Made by a program: the position numbers and the translations under genes
Shown: piece after piece, positions 35,640-45,229 of the stretch
Layout of the letters: each line of letters begins with the position of its first letter
Position numbering within the stretch: the stretch's first letter is position 1
The notes under the pieces: generated by a model
The model's database searches: none
The model's input: the letters and a program-made list of their open reading frames with translations, nothing else
What the model was told of the DNA's origin: nothing
Source: Warburgia ugandensis
Taxonomy: Eukaryota > Streptophyta > Magnoliopsida > Canellales > Canellaceae
DNA length: 64,000 bases
Direction of reading: 5' to 3'
Assembly: GCA_035236585.1 (NCBI GenBank)
Contig: CP141132.1
Location: 63,585,880-63,649,879 of the forward strand

Positions 35640-37445
35640 ATATGATAAGATAAATATTGTGAACTCTATGGGAATGACTAATGTCTTCATCCATGCAACT
35701 TGATATGGAATTGCTTGTCCAATTGTTATAATATTTTCCATTTCTAAAGGGAATGGTAGGGTAGCATTAGCATTCAAAGCCATGGTAATGGACACTTACT
35801 TACCATGTGGCGACATGCTAATTCCATGCAAAACTATTGACTCTTGCTCATAACATGAACCAACTACCACGATGTTTTGATGGGAATCTAGGGCCAACGG
35901 GCATTGACCCACCTGCAAATGAGATATATCATTGGGAGGTTGAGAAAAAGAATTTTTACTGAAGGATAATGAAAATTTCTAATTTTGTTTACATACATAC
36001 ATACCTCCTTGGTTGGAATTTCATTTTTAAGGGGCGCTGGTTGTCCTTAATGATCTTCTTCAATTGGAGAATTGCAGCTAGCATTTGATGGCATTACAGG
36101 AGCACTGCAAGAATTATGTCCAGGGGATGGAGAAACTATCATCGACCCTCCTTCATGCAACTGACTAAATATATCCATTTTTATTTTCTCAACCAACTCA
36201 TTGTAGGCCTCCTCATCTTGACCTGTTGGTAGAACTTTACCAAAGAATTTACATAGAATAATAACACACCCATGCCCCTAACTCAACTAGGGTGGTCCTT
36301 CTTACTCCCCATAGCCCTATACAGGATGTCCCCATTGGCAACAGTGCCGCTTTGTGTTCTTGTACTTGTGCTTTCTTGGGTAAGAATTCTTGCAAAATTT
36401 AAATAGAAAGACATCATCATGTCATCTAATTAATTGTATAAAATTGATAAACATGTGGAACCATTACAATGAGAGAAGAAATTTGTACCTTAGTTTCATC
36501 TGAGAACGGTTGGCTAGTACGAACCACCGAATACGCCATCTTCCAAAGGATAGAGTGATCAATGGGTTCTGTGATCCCACCTTTCTTTTAGTGTAAAGTA
36601 GGACACTATAATTAGAGAACAATATATATATATATATATATATATAGTGGGATTAATTTGAAAGGGATAAATTGTCACAGATGCTTACTTCATGCTCTTT
36701 TAAATGAGCGTGGCCAACCTGGATAGGTGGTGTTGCATATTAGTTTCATGCACCTTTTTTTCTCTTGCATTCTTTGCCTGCACATTTGTACGTACATAAT
36801 GAAGTGCAATAATGAAATGTTACATGTAATTAATTAAATGAAACATCATTTTCACACATACTTCAAATTTAGCGGATGTGCATTTCTGTGCAAATGCATT
36901 CCACACATCTTGGCCAATGATGTTGGAGTAATTGGCAGGTAGTATGTACAGCCTCGATGAATCGTCTACATATGAAGCTATATAATTGTGAATAAGGTAG
37001 TTCTTCCATTTTGTCCATTGCAGCTCCTTAGAAAGCATTCGTCTTCTTCTGCTCAAGCATGTTAAAGGTAGTATGCAAAGTACACAACAAATTACTATGT
37101 TTGAAAATATGGTATGTCATAAATTATATACTATATGTTATTAACATTTATCTACCTTCACCATTTCCCATATTGAATCTTTTGTTGAAGATGGCATAAG
37201 TCTTCAATCATTAATTGTGGTAGGAACCAAGCTTCTTACTATGGAGCAGAGAAAACTAGTATAAGAGGCTGCATTCTCTCCTATCTCTTGCCCCTACTAT
37301 TATATTGGATAGTTTCTTTAATTCCCTTCAAACTTTCTCTTGATAACCTTTTCCATTGTTGTTAGCCCTTTGCCCTTTCTCTTTTGAGTAGTGCTCATGT
37401 TGGCCTCTTGTTCATGCTCTTCATATTGCCCATATTCTTCATTTT
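35640..37445 (-). pseudogene. Plant En/Spm transposase-associated protein (Transposase_24/Ptta)
   Basis: Multi-exon minus-strand gene. Exon 1 (about 37155-37440): MSTTQKRKGKGL, then 'GENAASYTSFLCSIVRSLVP' and 'MPSSTKDSIWEMVK' before a gtagat donor; one TGA replaces a conserved Trp. Exon 2 (36862-37048, cag acceptor, gtatgt donor): 'KELQWTKWKNYLIHNYIASY' through 'QDVWNAFAQKCTSAKFE'. Exon 3 (36689-36777, in phase): 'AKNAREKKVHETNMQHHLSR', one stop. Exon 4 (about 36487-36590): 'EPIDHSILWKMAYSVVRTS'. Exon 5 (about 36050-36390): 'GTVANGDILYRAMGSKK'. Exon 6 (about 35822-35925): 'CPLALDSHQNIVVVGSCYEQ' and 'LHGISMSP'. Exon 7 (35660-35780): 'ITIGQAIPYQVAWMKTLVIP'. This domain order matches the Ptta/En/Spm family, with Ulp1 following on the same strand, so one fused gene is likely. 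It may bind the subterminal palindromes (inference). Confidence 0.72.
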
Positions 37446-39495
37446 GATGTTGTTCTTAATCCATCATTACTACAGATAAGAGAATAATGATATTAAAAAA
37501 ATGAGATAAAAAAGGCCATGCAATCCATTTAAAGAAAACAAACTGACAAGACATAGGTGGCAAACAAACTGAAAGCAAGTAAGATAAAACATGCATGAAA
37601 ATTGAATTTTTCTAAGTATAGATATTTCTAAAATTAAACTTTCCTAAAACCAAACCTAGAAACTAACTAAAGTACTCTTCTAAAGAAGCAACAACTTTAA
37701 GCAATGAAACCTCACCCTGACATAACATCAATTAAACTTATTAATGAAGGACAACCTTTAAATATGGACTAACAATACAAATAAAATGTGCAATTAAAAC
37801 TTAAAAGTTCACGTGATGCTTTTATCATAGAAAATGATAAATTTCAAGTAATTTCAAAGTTCAAAGCACAACATAAAAGAGCCTATGTACCATTCATACA
37901 AGCATCATATATGCACCCATTAGACCCTGCGTATTTTATGCATGGGATGCGACAACCTTGATTAACACAATATAATGAAATAAAAAGGAGACTTAGCCTC
38001 CCTCCAAGTGTCGCACGCAATATGTTGGCTAATAAAAGTTGTAGGAATTGAAATGTTTGACATTGTTTGAGTGCTGCTATGTGTGCATCTAAACAATCAT
38101 CTACTTGGGTAGTAGTGCATGAATGTTGAGTTATCACTAGCACTTTTTTAGATTTCATAATTAAATCTATTTAGTGATCAACATCTCATTCCCTTACCGG
38201 AGTTGATCTTGTGGCTAAGTCAGTCATTGCCTTTGAAAAAATGTTTGTAATAATTAAAGTAACAAATTAGGAGCTAGATATACATTGAAAGTAAAAAATA
38301 ATAAAAAATGTATGGAAAATGAAGAAGGAAAAACTTAATCTATTGTAAGAGATGCATTGAATTAAAATACTATATCACCCTATAATCTATCAATAAAAGA
38401 AGAAATGCTATTTAAAGAACAGAAGAATAAAAAAGAAAAGTTCCTACAAAATTAGAAACAAGTCTCTTAGAATCTTGTTGAGAAAATGTATATTGATGAA
38501 TATAAATCTTGAATGAATATATTAGTGTAGGTATCACCTCTAAACATAAAATCTTCAAAATTCTCAAGTCAAACCTATATTGATTCATACTCTTAAGGGT
38601 TTTTCTTGTTCTCTCTCTCTCTCTCTCTCTCTCTCCCTCTCTTTTTCTTTTTCTTTTTTTTTCTATGTGATGGAATGTAGTAGATGTATATGATATTTAT
38701 GTTTAAGTGCTTAAATCTGCAGAACTCTTTATGAAATGCAAAACCAAGTGAAAGGTAAGGTTCATGGTATTTGTGTAGTAATGACAAACTACACTATGTT
38801 TTGATCCTGTATTGGTGGTTTTGATCCATATCGACTTATACATAGAGTGGATGAGCTATTAGACTAGTAGATCAACATTTTCACTAGTACAGATGGATGG
38901 GCTTCCCTATTTTGTGAGCACAATATATGCCAACATACTATACATTTACATTCTAGCCTTGCTCTGCATGTTATATCATGCATACATTCATGATTGAAAC
39001 ATAAATCATGAGCAAAATAATTTTACTCCACCCTTAAAATCAAGTGATTGGTTCTTCTGACTGGAGCATTACTATTCAATAGCTATTGAAAAGGAGATGC
39101 TATTTGGAGAACTATTGAATATGGAAATAGATGTAAGTTTGTATAGGGAATAACTTCCCATCATTGTTCTCAAACTATTATAAACTAATTTCTTTTTTAT
39201 CACGATGTTGACACAGGACTTGTTCTATGGTGCTCGACTTACCATGGCTCTAAGCTACACAATCATGATTGTGGAAATTTATCATATGTAGTTGGTATCA
39301 GTTTTAAGGACTTCACGGACTCTCCAGTTCATATAGTTGTTCTAGTTTCTTGCATTTATTTGGTGCGATTTCTAAGAGAAATCTTAATATAGTTAAATTT
39401 AAGGGCTGCAATGTATCATGTGTTTTGTCATAATAAGGAGATATTTAAAATATAATATATGTACTTTACTCATCAAAATAACCAAGGTCCTATCC
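37446..39495. other. CACTA interior without recognised gene
   Basis: AT-rich. A (CT)n tract lies at 38613-38640. I looked for the Transposase_21 catalytic domain on both strands and saw nothing recognisable. It may contain the promoter of the minus-strand gene, given exon 1 near 37440. Confidence 0.4.
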
Positions 39496-39510
39496 AATGT
39501 AATACACTAA
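39496..39510. repeat. LINE B target-site duplication (3' side)
   Basis: AATGTAATACACTAA, paired with 44231-44245 (one mismatch). Confidence 0.7.
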
Positions 39511-39514
39511 TCAT

Positions 39515-39695
39515 CATCATCAAGACCTTATCCCAATCAGGGGTTGGCCACATGAATCTTATTTTTTTCTATCCTCTCTATCAGGTACCATGGCTTCATT
39601 TAGTCCCAAAGTTTTTAAATCTTTTCTCACCACTTCTATCCACATATTTTTGACCTTCCCCTTGCCCTTTTAGAACCTTCTATTTACATTGCCTC
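39515..39695 (-). pseudogene. LINE B C-terminal coding end, beyond the TRIM insertion
   Basis: The minus strand from 39695 reads gaggcaatgtaaatagaagg, then RTE C-terminal codons for 'GSKRARGRPK'-type sequence ('VEVVRKDLKTLG' region), matching copy A 15151-15320 base for base in long stretches. Confidence 0.75.
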
Positions 39696-39886
39696 TGTAA
39701 TAGTAGGGAGACCCACCCAGTAATAGTATTCTCCACTTTCCACTGATGGCGCCCATACACCGCTAGCGGTCATAGCTTTATTCTTACCTAGTTGCCCAGG
39801 TAAAATGCGTTGTTACTAGTAGAGTCATCCTGGACTCTTATCAACTGCACACAACTCTTCCCTTAGCGATGTGGGACTAACTCTTA
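39696..39886 (-). repeat. TRIM LTR (array 2, outer left)
   Basis: 191 bp; on the plus strand TGTAATAGTAGGGAG...GACTAACTCTTA. Its outer boundary is the LTR 3' end. Confidence 0.85.
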
Positions 39887-40052
39887 GTTCCTACCGCCTT
39901 TGTCCCTCAACCTATCTTGGGGACTCCCCCTTAAGGCATCTTGGCAACAACAACAGTTCACCTCTCCCCCTTACGCGTCCCTGTGTGTTCACGCGAGTGC
40001 CCACGTGCGGCTAGCCATCCACTATCAGGTTGGGGTTAGGTTCTGATACCAT
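39887..40052 (-). other. TRIM interior with primer-binding site
   Basis: 166-bp interior. The minus-strand end beside the LTR at 40053 reads TGGTATCAGAACC (40039-40051), one base different from the initiator tRNA-Met complement. The other end has the purine-rich pre-LTR stretch. Confidence 0.75.
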
Positions 40053-40243
40053 TGTAACAGCTGGGAGGCCTACCTAGTAACAATATTGTTTGCTTTTCAC
40101 TAACGACTCCCATACACCGCCATCAGTCATGGCTTGTTCTTACCAAGTTGCCCAAGTAAAATGCGTTGTTACTAGTAGAGTCACCATAGACTCTTATCAA
40201 CTACCCATAACACTTCCCCTTAGCATTGTGGGACTAACTCTCA
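40053..40243 (-). repeat. TRIM LTR (array 2)
   Basis: 191 bp, TGTAACAGCTGGGAGG...CTAACTCTCA. With its neighbours it forms the left arm of a large hairpin with 40287-40488. Confidence 0.85.
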
Positions 40244-40297
40244 GTCCCTCCCACCTTCGTCCCTCAATCTATCTTAGGGCCTCCCAGTGGGAGGGAC
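40244..40297. repeat. Head-to-head junction of TRIM array 2
   Basis: GTCCCTCCCAC (40244-40254) and GTGGGAGGGAC (40287-40297) are perfect inverted repeats continuing into the LTRs on each side. They leave a 32-nt centre (40255-40286) made of minus-strand interior sequence. The arm length including the LTRs is about 202 bp. Confidence 0.85.
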
Positions 40298-40488
40298 TGA
40301 GAGTTAGTCCCACATCGCTAGGGGAAGAGTTGTGGGCAGTTGATAAGAGTTTGGGGTGACTCTACTAGTAACAATGCATTTTACTTGGGCACCTGGGTAA
40401 GAACAAAGTCGTGACTGCTGGAGGTGTATGGGCGCCATTAGTGGAAAGCGGACAATATTGTTATTGGGTGGGCCTCCCGGTTGTTACA
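40298..40488 (+). repeat. TRIM LTR (array 2)
   Basis: 191 bp, TGAGAGTTAG...GTTGTTACA. The primer-binding site TGATATCAAAGCC follows at 40490-40502. GTCCCACATCG is at 40307-40317 and a TGATAAGAG box at 40341-40349. Confidence 0.87.
40307..40349 (+). promoter_or_regulatory. snRNA-type upstream element plus TATA-like box in TRIM LTR
   Basis: GTCCCACATCG equals the plant U-snRNA upstream sequence element (consensus RTCCCACATCG). The next AT-rich box, TGATAAGAG, starts 23 bases after it. The pair is repeated, with small changes, in nearly every plus-strand LTR of both arrays and in reverse in the minus-strand ones. The TATA-like box is weak, so promoter function is inferred. Confidence 0.5.
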
Positions 40489-40661
40489 ATGATATCAAAG
40501 CCTAACCTCGACCCGATGGTGGATGGCTAGCCACACATCAACGCTCACGTGAATAGGTGGGGACGTGTGTCCCCTAAGGAGGAGAGGCGAACCATTGCCA
40601 TTGCCAAGATGCCTTAAGGGGGAGGTCCCAAGATAGGTTGAGGGACAAAGGCTGGAGGGAC

Positions 40662-40890
40662 TGAGAGTTAGTCCCACATCTCTAGGGGGAAGAGTTGTGG
40701 GTGGTTTATAAGAGTTCGGGGTGACTCTACTAGTAACAACGTGTTTTACCTGGGCAACTGAGTAAGAACAAAGCTATGACTGCTGGTGGTGTATGGATGC
40801 CATCAGTGCAAAGCAGACAATATTATTATTGGGTGGGCCTAAGTGGAAAGCGGACAATATTGTTATTGGGTGGGCCTCTCGGCTGTTACA
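40662..40890 (+). repeat. TRIM LTR with internal 37-bp duplication (array 2)
   Basis: 229 bp, TGAGAGTTAG...GGCTGTTACA. The 3' portion from 'agtg(c/g)aaagc' to 'gggtgggcct' is present twice (about 40804-40840 and 40841-40876), explaining the extra length. The primer-binding site TGGTATTAAAGCC is at 40892-40904. Confidence 0.85.
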
Positions 40891-41073
40891 ATGGTATTAA
40901 AGCCTAACCCCGACTTGATGGTGGATGGCTAGCCACATGTAGGCGCTCACTTGAACATGCAAGGACGCGTGTCCCCTAAGGGGGAGAGGTGAATCGTTGC
41001 CGTTGTTAGGATGCCTTGAGGGAGAGGCCCCAAGGTAGGTTGAGGGATGAAGGTAGGAGGGACTGAGAGTTAG

Positions 41074-41255
41074 TCCCACATCACTAGGGGAAAGAGTTGT
41101 GGGCAGTTGATAAGAATTTGGGGTGACTCTACCAGTAACAACGCATTTTACCTGGGCAATTGGGTAAGAACAAAGTCGTGACCACTAGCAGTGTATGGGC
41201 GTCGTCACTAGAAAACAAACAATATCATTATTGGGTGAGCCTCCCAATTGTTATA
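41074..41255 (+). repeat. TRIM LTR (array 2, outer right)
   Basis: 182 bp, TGAGAGTTAG...TTGTTATA, ending directly at the duplicated GCCTC. Confidence 0.83.
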
Positions 41256-42700
41256 GCCTCACTCCTTCTAACCAGTGCCTTTTTTAGTTTCCTTTGAACA
41301 TATGCAAACCATCTAAGTTTAATCTCCCTCATCTTGTTATCTATTGGTACTACCTCTAAGTTTCCTATAATATTTTCATTCTTAATTCTATCCTTTCTTT
41401 TCATGCCACTCATCAACCTGAACATCCTCATTTCCCAACTCTTATCCTATGAACTTGATGTTCCTTAACTTCCCAACACTCTGATCCATAGAGCATGGCC
41501 AGCATTAATGGTCATCCTATAGAGGTTTACTTTTACTTTGAGTGGCACCGCCAATCACACAACTACATATGCACATCTCCATTTATTTTAACTTGCTTGG
41601 ATTCTTTGGGTAACCTCCCCCTCAATCTCTCCACTCTCATGAATCATTGATCGTAAGTACCAAAAGTGGTCTTTTATGGGGATGTCTTGATTATCAATCT
41701 TAACTGGTGTTCCACTCCTACTTCTCTCCTTACTAAAATTGCATTCCATATATTCTGTCTTAATTCAGCTGATTTTAAATCCTTCAGATGCTAATGCTTC
41801 CCTCCATAACTCTAGCTTTGTGTTTATGCCCTCCCTTATTTCATCAAGTAAGTCTATTATCATCTGTAAATAGCATGCACCATGGAATCTCCTAGTGCAG
41901 ATGTTTTGTTTACTCATCCATAACCAACGTGAAATGGTATGGGCTCAATGCCAATTCGTGGTGCAATCCTACAGTGATAGGCAAATTACCAGTCTCGTTA
42001 CTAGTGGTCTTAACATTTGTTACCTCTCCCTCATACATATCTTTAATTTTATGTCTATATACCATTGTGAAACCCATTTCTCATCCAACACCCTCCATAT
42101 TAACTCTCTAAGGACTCTATCATAAGCTTTCTCTAAGTGGATAAAGACCATGTGGAGGTCTTTCCTCCTCTCCCAATATTTCTCTATACATTGTCTTAGT
42201 AAGAAAATAGCTTTCATGGTAGACCTCCCAGGCATGAAACTAAACTCATTCTCTAATACACTTGTTTCATACCGTAGCCTCTTCTCAATCACTCTTTCAA
42301 AAAGTTTCATAGTGTGGCTTATAAATTTGACCCCCTGATAATGAGTGCAACTTTGTATATTTCCTTCATTCTTATAAATTGGTACAATAGAGCTTTTCCT
42401 CCATTCATCTGGCATTTTATTTAATTTTAAAATCTTGTTAAACAACTTGGTTAACCAAACTACTCTAATATCTCCCATATGCCTCCAAGCCTTTATTGGT
42501 ATACCATTGGGTCCCATGGACTTTCTAGATTTCATCTGTTTCAAGGCCTCTTTCACTTCAAGTATTCTAATCCAACCTTCATATCTATAATGTCTAATGT
42601 TATTTAGGTTGACAATATTTTCATTCCCTTTATTCTCAAAGCTATTATCATTTAAAATTTTTGAAAGTAAGTTTCCCACATTTGTTTGATCTCATCGTCT
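41256..42700 (-). pseudogene. LINE B reverse transcriptase
   Basis: An open frame of 219 codons at 42679-42020 covers the RT fingers and palm: 'MGPNGIPIKAWRHM', 'MPDEWRKSSIVPIYKNEG', 'ENEFSFMPGRSTMKAIFLL', 'HMVFIHLEKAYDRVLREL' (family F-I-D, here H replaces the catalytic Asp). The next part is frameshifted: 'GACYLQMI' (family C-x-L-F-A-D-D) near 41890-41860 and 'LLDEIREGINTKLELWREAL' near 41850-41790. C-terminal 'MRMFRLMSGMKRKDRIKNEN' and 'RRSEAI' run at 41431-41270, interrupted by TRIM array 2. It is catalytically dead as it stands. Confidence 0.85.
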
Positions 42701-43083
42701 TTGACTAGTACCCTTTAATCATCACTTATAATACACCTAACATGATCTATGTCCTTCCCCTTCTGTTCTCTTATTTTTGAAAGTTTAAACACATCTTTCT
42801 CACCTTCTCTTGATCTTAGACTATTGTAGAGGTCATCATATACCTTGAGTTTAGCCTCACTTACTATTCTCTAAGCAACCTTTTTAGCATTCTTGCACTG
42901 TTCATAGTTTTCATTATTTCTAGTATTCTGCCATGCTTTAAAATACACCCGTTTTTCTTTAATAATTTTTTGCACTGTTTCACTCCACCACCACATTTCT
43001 TTTACTAATTGCCTTTTACCTTTAGATACTCTTAAGACATATATTGCCACTTTCTTAATGGACTCAGTCATATTAGTCCACAT
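42701..43083 (-). pseudogene. LINE B endonuclease-RT linker
   Basis: Minus-strand codons 'MWTNMTESIKKVAIYVLRVS' and 'EMWWWSETVQKIIKEKRVYFKAWQ' (43083-42871) belong to the RTE linker between endonuclease and RT ('WWNEEVQ...KK..YK'). Copy A has the degraded equivalent at 13330-13560. Confidence 0.7.
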
Positions 43084-43795
43084 GGTGTTTACTTCTGTTT
43101 CATAGTTTCAGTTCCTTGAATGAGTTTATTTTCTCTCCTTTTAAGTTCCACCACTTAGTTTTTGGATACTTATTAAGTTCATTTCCTTTCTTCCATCTTT
43201 TTATATAGATATCCATAACCATTAACCTATGTTGTGATGTTAAACTCTCACCAGGTATCACCTTACAATCCTTACATACCCTCTATGTATACTATCATAT
43301 CCTTCCTTTTGTTTTCCTTTGTGGCCATTGATGTCTACTCTTATAAATATCCCCTCAATGTTGGGAAATTCTTGCATGACTCCCTCCATATCTTCCTAAA
43401 ACTATCTCTTGATTATGTCTTTTAGCCCTCCTTGTGGTGTGTATGCACTTATAACATTTATGATCTGCTCTCCTAGAACAAGTTTTATTATTATAATTCT
43501 ATTCACTAATTCTTTTAACGTCCACAACTTTATCCTTTAATTCTTGATCCACTATTATTCCTATGCCATTTTTGTTATTATCCTTTCATATGTACCAAAG
43601 TTTATACCCATCAATTTCTCTAGTTTTAGCCCCTTTCCACTTAGTTTTTTGGATGCAAGCGATATTCTCCCTATGTTTCATTGTATCTGCTAACTCCAAA
43701 CTCTTACATATTAATATCCTTATATTCCATGTGGAAATACAAGTCTTATGCACTTAAGATATCCTATTTACTCTCGCACTTCTTGACGTGCATGA
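43084..43795 (-). pseudogene. LINE B endonuclease remnant
   Basis: APE-type endonuclease pieces on the minus strand: 'KSLELADTMKHRENI' and 'ACIQKTKWKGAKTREIDGYK' (43700-43620; the metal-binding Glu of QETKW is Lys), 'WYI*KDNNKNGIGIIVDQEL' (43600-43540), then heavily frameshifted. Less intact than copy A. Confidence 0.7.
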
Positions 43796-43800
43796 CATGA

Positions 43801-44006
43801 ACCCATGCCAACTTTTCACTACACTTGGGTTCTGATATAGTGTGTTGCTTCCAAGGGGACACTCTAGCAACCCTTGCCCATTTTTCACTACACTTGGGAT
43901 CCAATGTAGCACGTCGCTTTTGGGGGAGTATCCTAGCAACCCTTGCTCACTTTTCACTGCACTCAGGATCCAATGTAGTGGATTGCTTATAGAGAATGCC
44001 CTAGCT
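43801..44006 (-). repeat. Three 69-bp (23-codon) tandem repeats at the LINE B 5' end
   Basis: Units 43801-43869, 43870-43938 and 43939-44006. Read on the minus strand in the frame entering the endonuclease, each gives a variant of 'LHWIPSVVKNGQGLLECPLG'; the frame stays open for 92 codons (44032-43754). Copy A retains part of one unit just upstream of its endonuclease. Function unknown; a repetitive N-terminal extension or leader is possible. Confidence 0.75.
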
Positions 44007-44230
44007 TGAGCAAATGTCAATTCTTGATTCATGTCATGTTACAGTTGCCATACTTTTAAGAAATTGGAAATGATTTTTGTTTCTTACTTGAACTAATATA
44101 CAAATGCATATTCATTTGCAAGTAGGAAAGAAATACCAAAATCATCTTCAACTTTTTCCTTGCCGGCTGGCCCCTCACTCAAGATCCTCCTCCTTTTTCA
44201 TCTAAGCTTAGGACCAGCATCGACAGAGTT
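44007..44230 (-). other. LINE B 5' region
   Basis: Minus strand from 44230: 'ctctgtcgatgctggtccta' then 'gaaaaaggaggagg' and 'gaggggccagccggc'. From memory this resembles the start of plant RTE elements. It places the 5' end next to the target-site duplication. Confidence 0.5.
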
Positions 44231-44245
44231 AATGTAATACATTAA

Positions 44246-45229
44246 GTATAAGAAAAAAATTTCTTTCTGTTGGGTGTCTTGTATTATGCTTTAAAATTTT
44301 TATGTGATACATGTTACATAGTTTCATCATGATTTAAAACTTTAGGATTTCAAAAAGGAATATCCTAAGGCCGTAATGGTTGTAATAGCAAAAGGAACCA
44401 CTCCTAAGAAGATGACCTTTTCTGCTCCAAGTGATGATGAGGTCCTTCACATGACGGTGGTGTTAGGAGTTAGGGACCAAAGTGATGGTGAACTATCCTA
44501 AGAATTGATCAAATGTAAGAGATTCTAGTTGGGTTCTGTGTCTACTATGTGTAATGCATTGATTGGAAAATCTAAGACGACGACATCAGTGAACCCTATT
44601 TTAGTCTGGCCTCCAAATCTCGGCATCTTTGTTGAACACACACTAACTAGAAAACAAGTCCAACATACTCCTTAAACTTATATGTTTTATTCTATTCAAC
44701 AGGATGCTCATTCATCTTCCTCTCATTGGAGGTGAATGCTAGTAGGCTTATAGGAGGTTTTCCTAGAGTTCCTTGAACACTTATCTTGAGGAAGATCTAG
44801 ATGTATGCTTGAACCACTAGTAGGCTTAAAAGGAATATCTAGATGTACAATTGAACCATAGGTACACAAGAACCACTCAAATCAAGATCTAGTTTTCTTA
44901 GATCTTACTTGTAAGTCAGCCACTTTGTGCTGAGTGAGATGATTAGCTCAGATCTCTAGTTCAAGCAATCATCTTGTCTGTCGACGTCTCCCCATCTTTT
45001 GCTCTAAAACCCTTATTCTTCTCCTCGCTGTCATGACAAGTCTTCTCTGACTACAAGGCTACTCTCTGGCATGAATGGCTTCCCCCCACTTCTCTTTCCT
45101 CCCTCTTCTCCTTCTCCTTCTCCTTCTCCTTCTCCTTCTCCTTCTTTCTCTTCTTCTTTATTTTTTCTAATCGGGTTTCCTCTCTTCGTGTGTGTTGGTT
45201 TGGGGAAGATGATCACTTAAGTATGAAGG
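44246..45229. other. CACTA interior, right part, no gene recognised
   Basis: Between LINE B and the right subterminal array. Contains a (CTTCTC)n tract at 45105-45145. Short frames show no recognisable domain. Confidence 0.35.

Larger units (their letters stand above)
39691..41260. mobile_element. Compound head-to-head TRIM array 2
   Basis: Flanked by an exact 5-bp duplication GCCTC (39691-39695 and 41256-41260). Order: LTR(-) 39696-39886, interior(-) 39887-40052, LTR(-) 40053-40243, partial interior, then LTR(+) 40298-40488, interior 40489-40661, LTR(+) 40662-40890, interior 40891-41073, LTR(+) 41074-41255. It lies inside LINE copy B. The unoccupied sequence in copy A (15140-15165, 'gaaggagtgaggcaatg') has one GAGGC where the flanks here have two, so the whole 1,560-bp array behaves as a single insertion. 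Both ends are LTR 3' ends. Interiors of 166-183 bp have primer-binding sites but no coding sequence. Confidence 0.88.
39511..44230 (-). mobile_element. RTE-clade LINE, copy B, near full length
   Basis: Minus-strand non-LTR retrotransposon with 5' region (44230-44007), three 69-bp repeats (43801-44006), endonuclease (43790-43100), RT (42680-41400) and C-terminal region split by TRIM array 2 (41431-41256 continuing at 39695-39515). The 3' end 'gggataaggtcttgatgatgatgat' has the GAT-rich RTE tail. Flanks AATGTAATACACTAA (39496-39510) and AATGTAATACATTAA (44231-44245) agree at 14 of 15 bases and are taken as the target-site duplication. It shares structure with copy A at 12391-15345 but keeps the 5' end that A lacks. 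Confidence 0.82.

Noticed and set aside
40300-40490. Possible U-snRNA gene downstream of the upstream element and TATA-like box
   Set aside because: The sequence after the box is TRIM LTR with no resemblance to U1, U2, U4, U5 or U6, and it is repeated many times.
44340-44700. Possible CACTA transposase exon (KGTTPKKMTFSAPSDDE-like frame)
   Set aside because: The frame is short and broken, and I could not match it to Transposase_21 or any other family.
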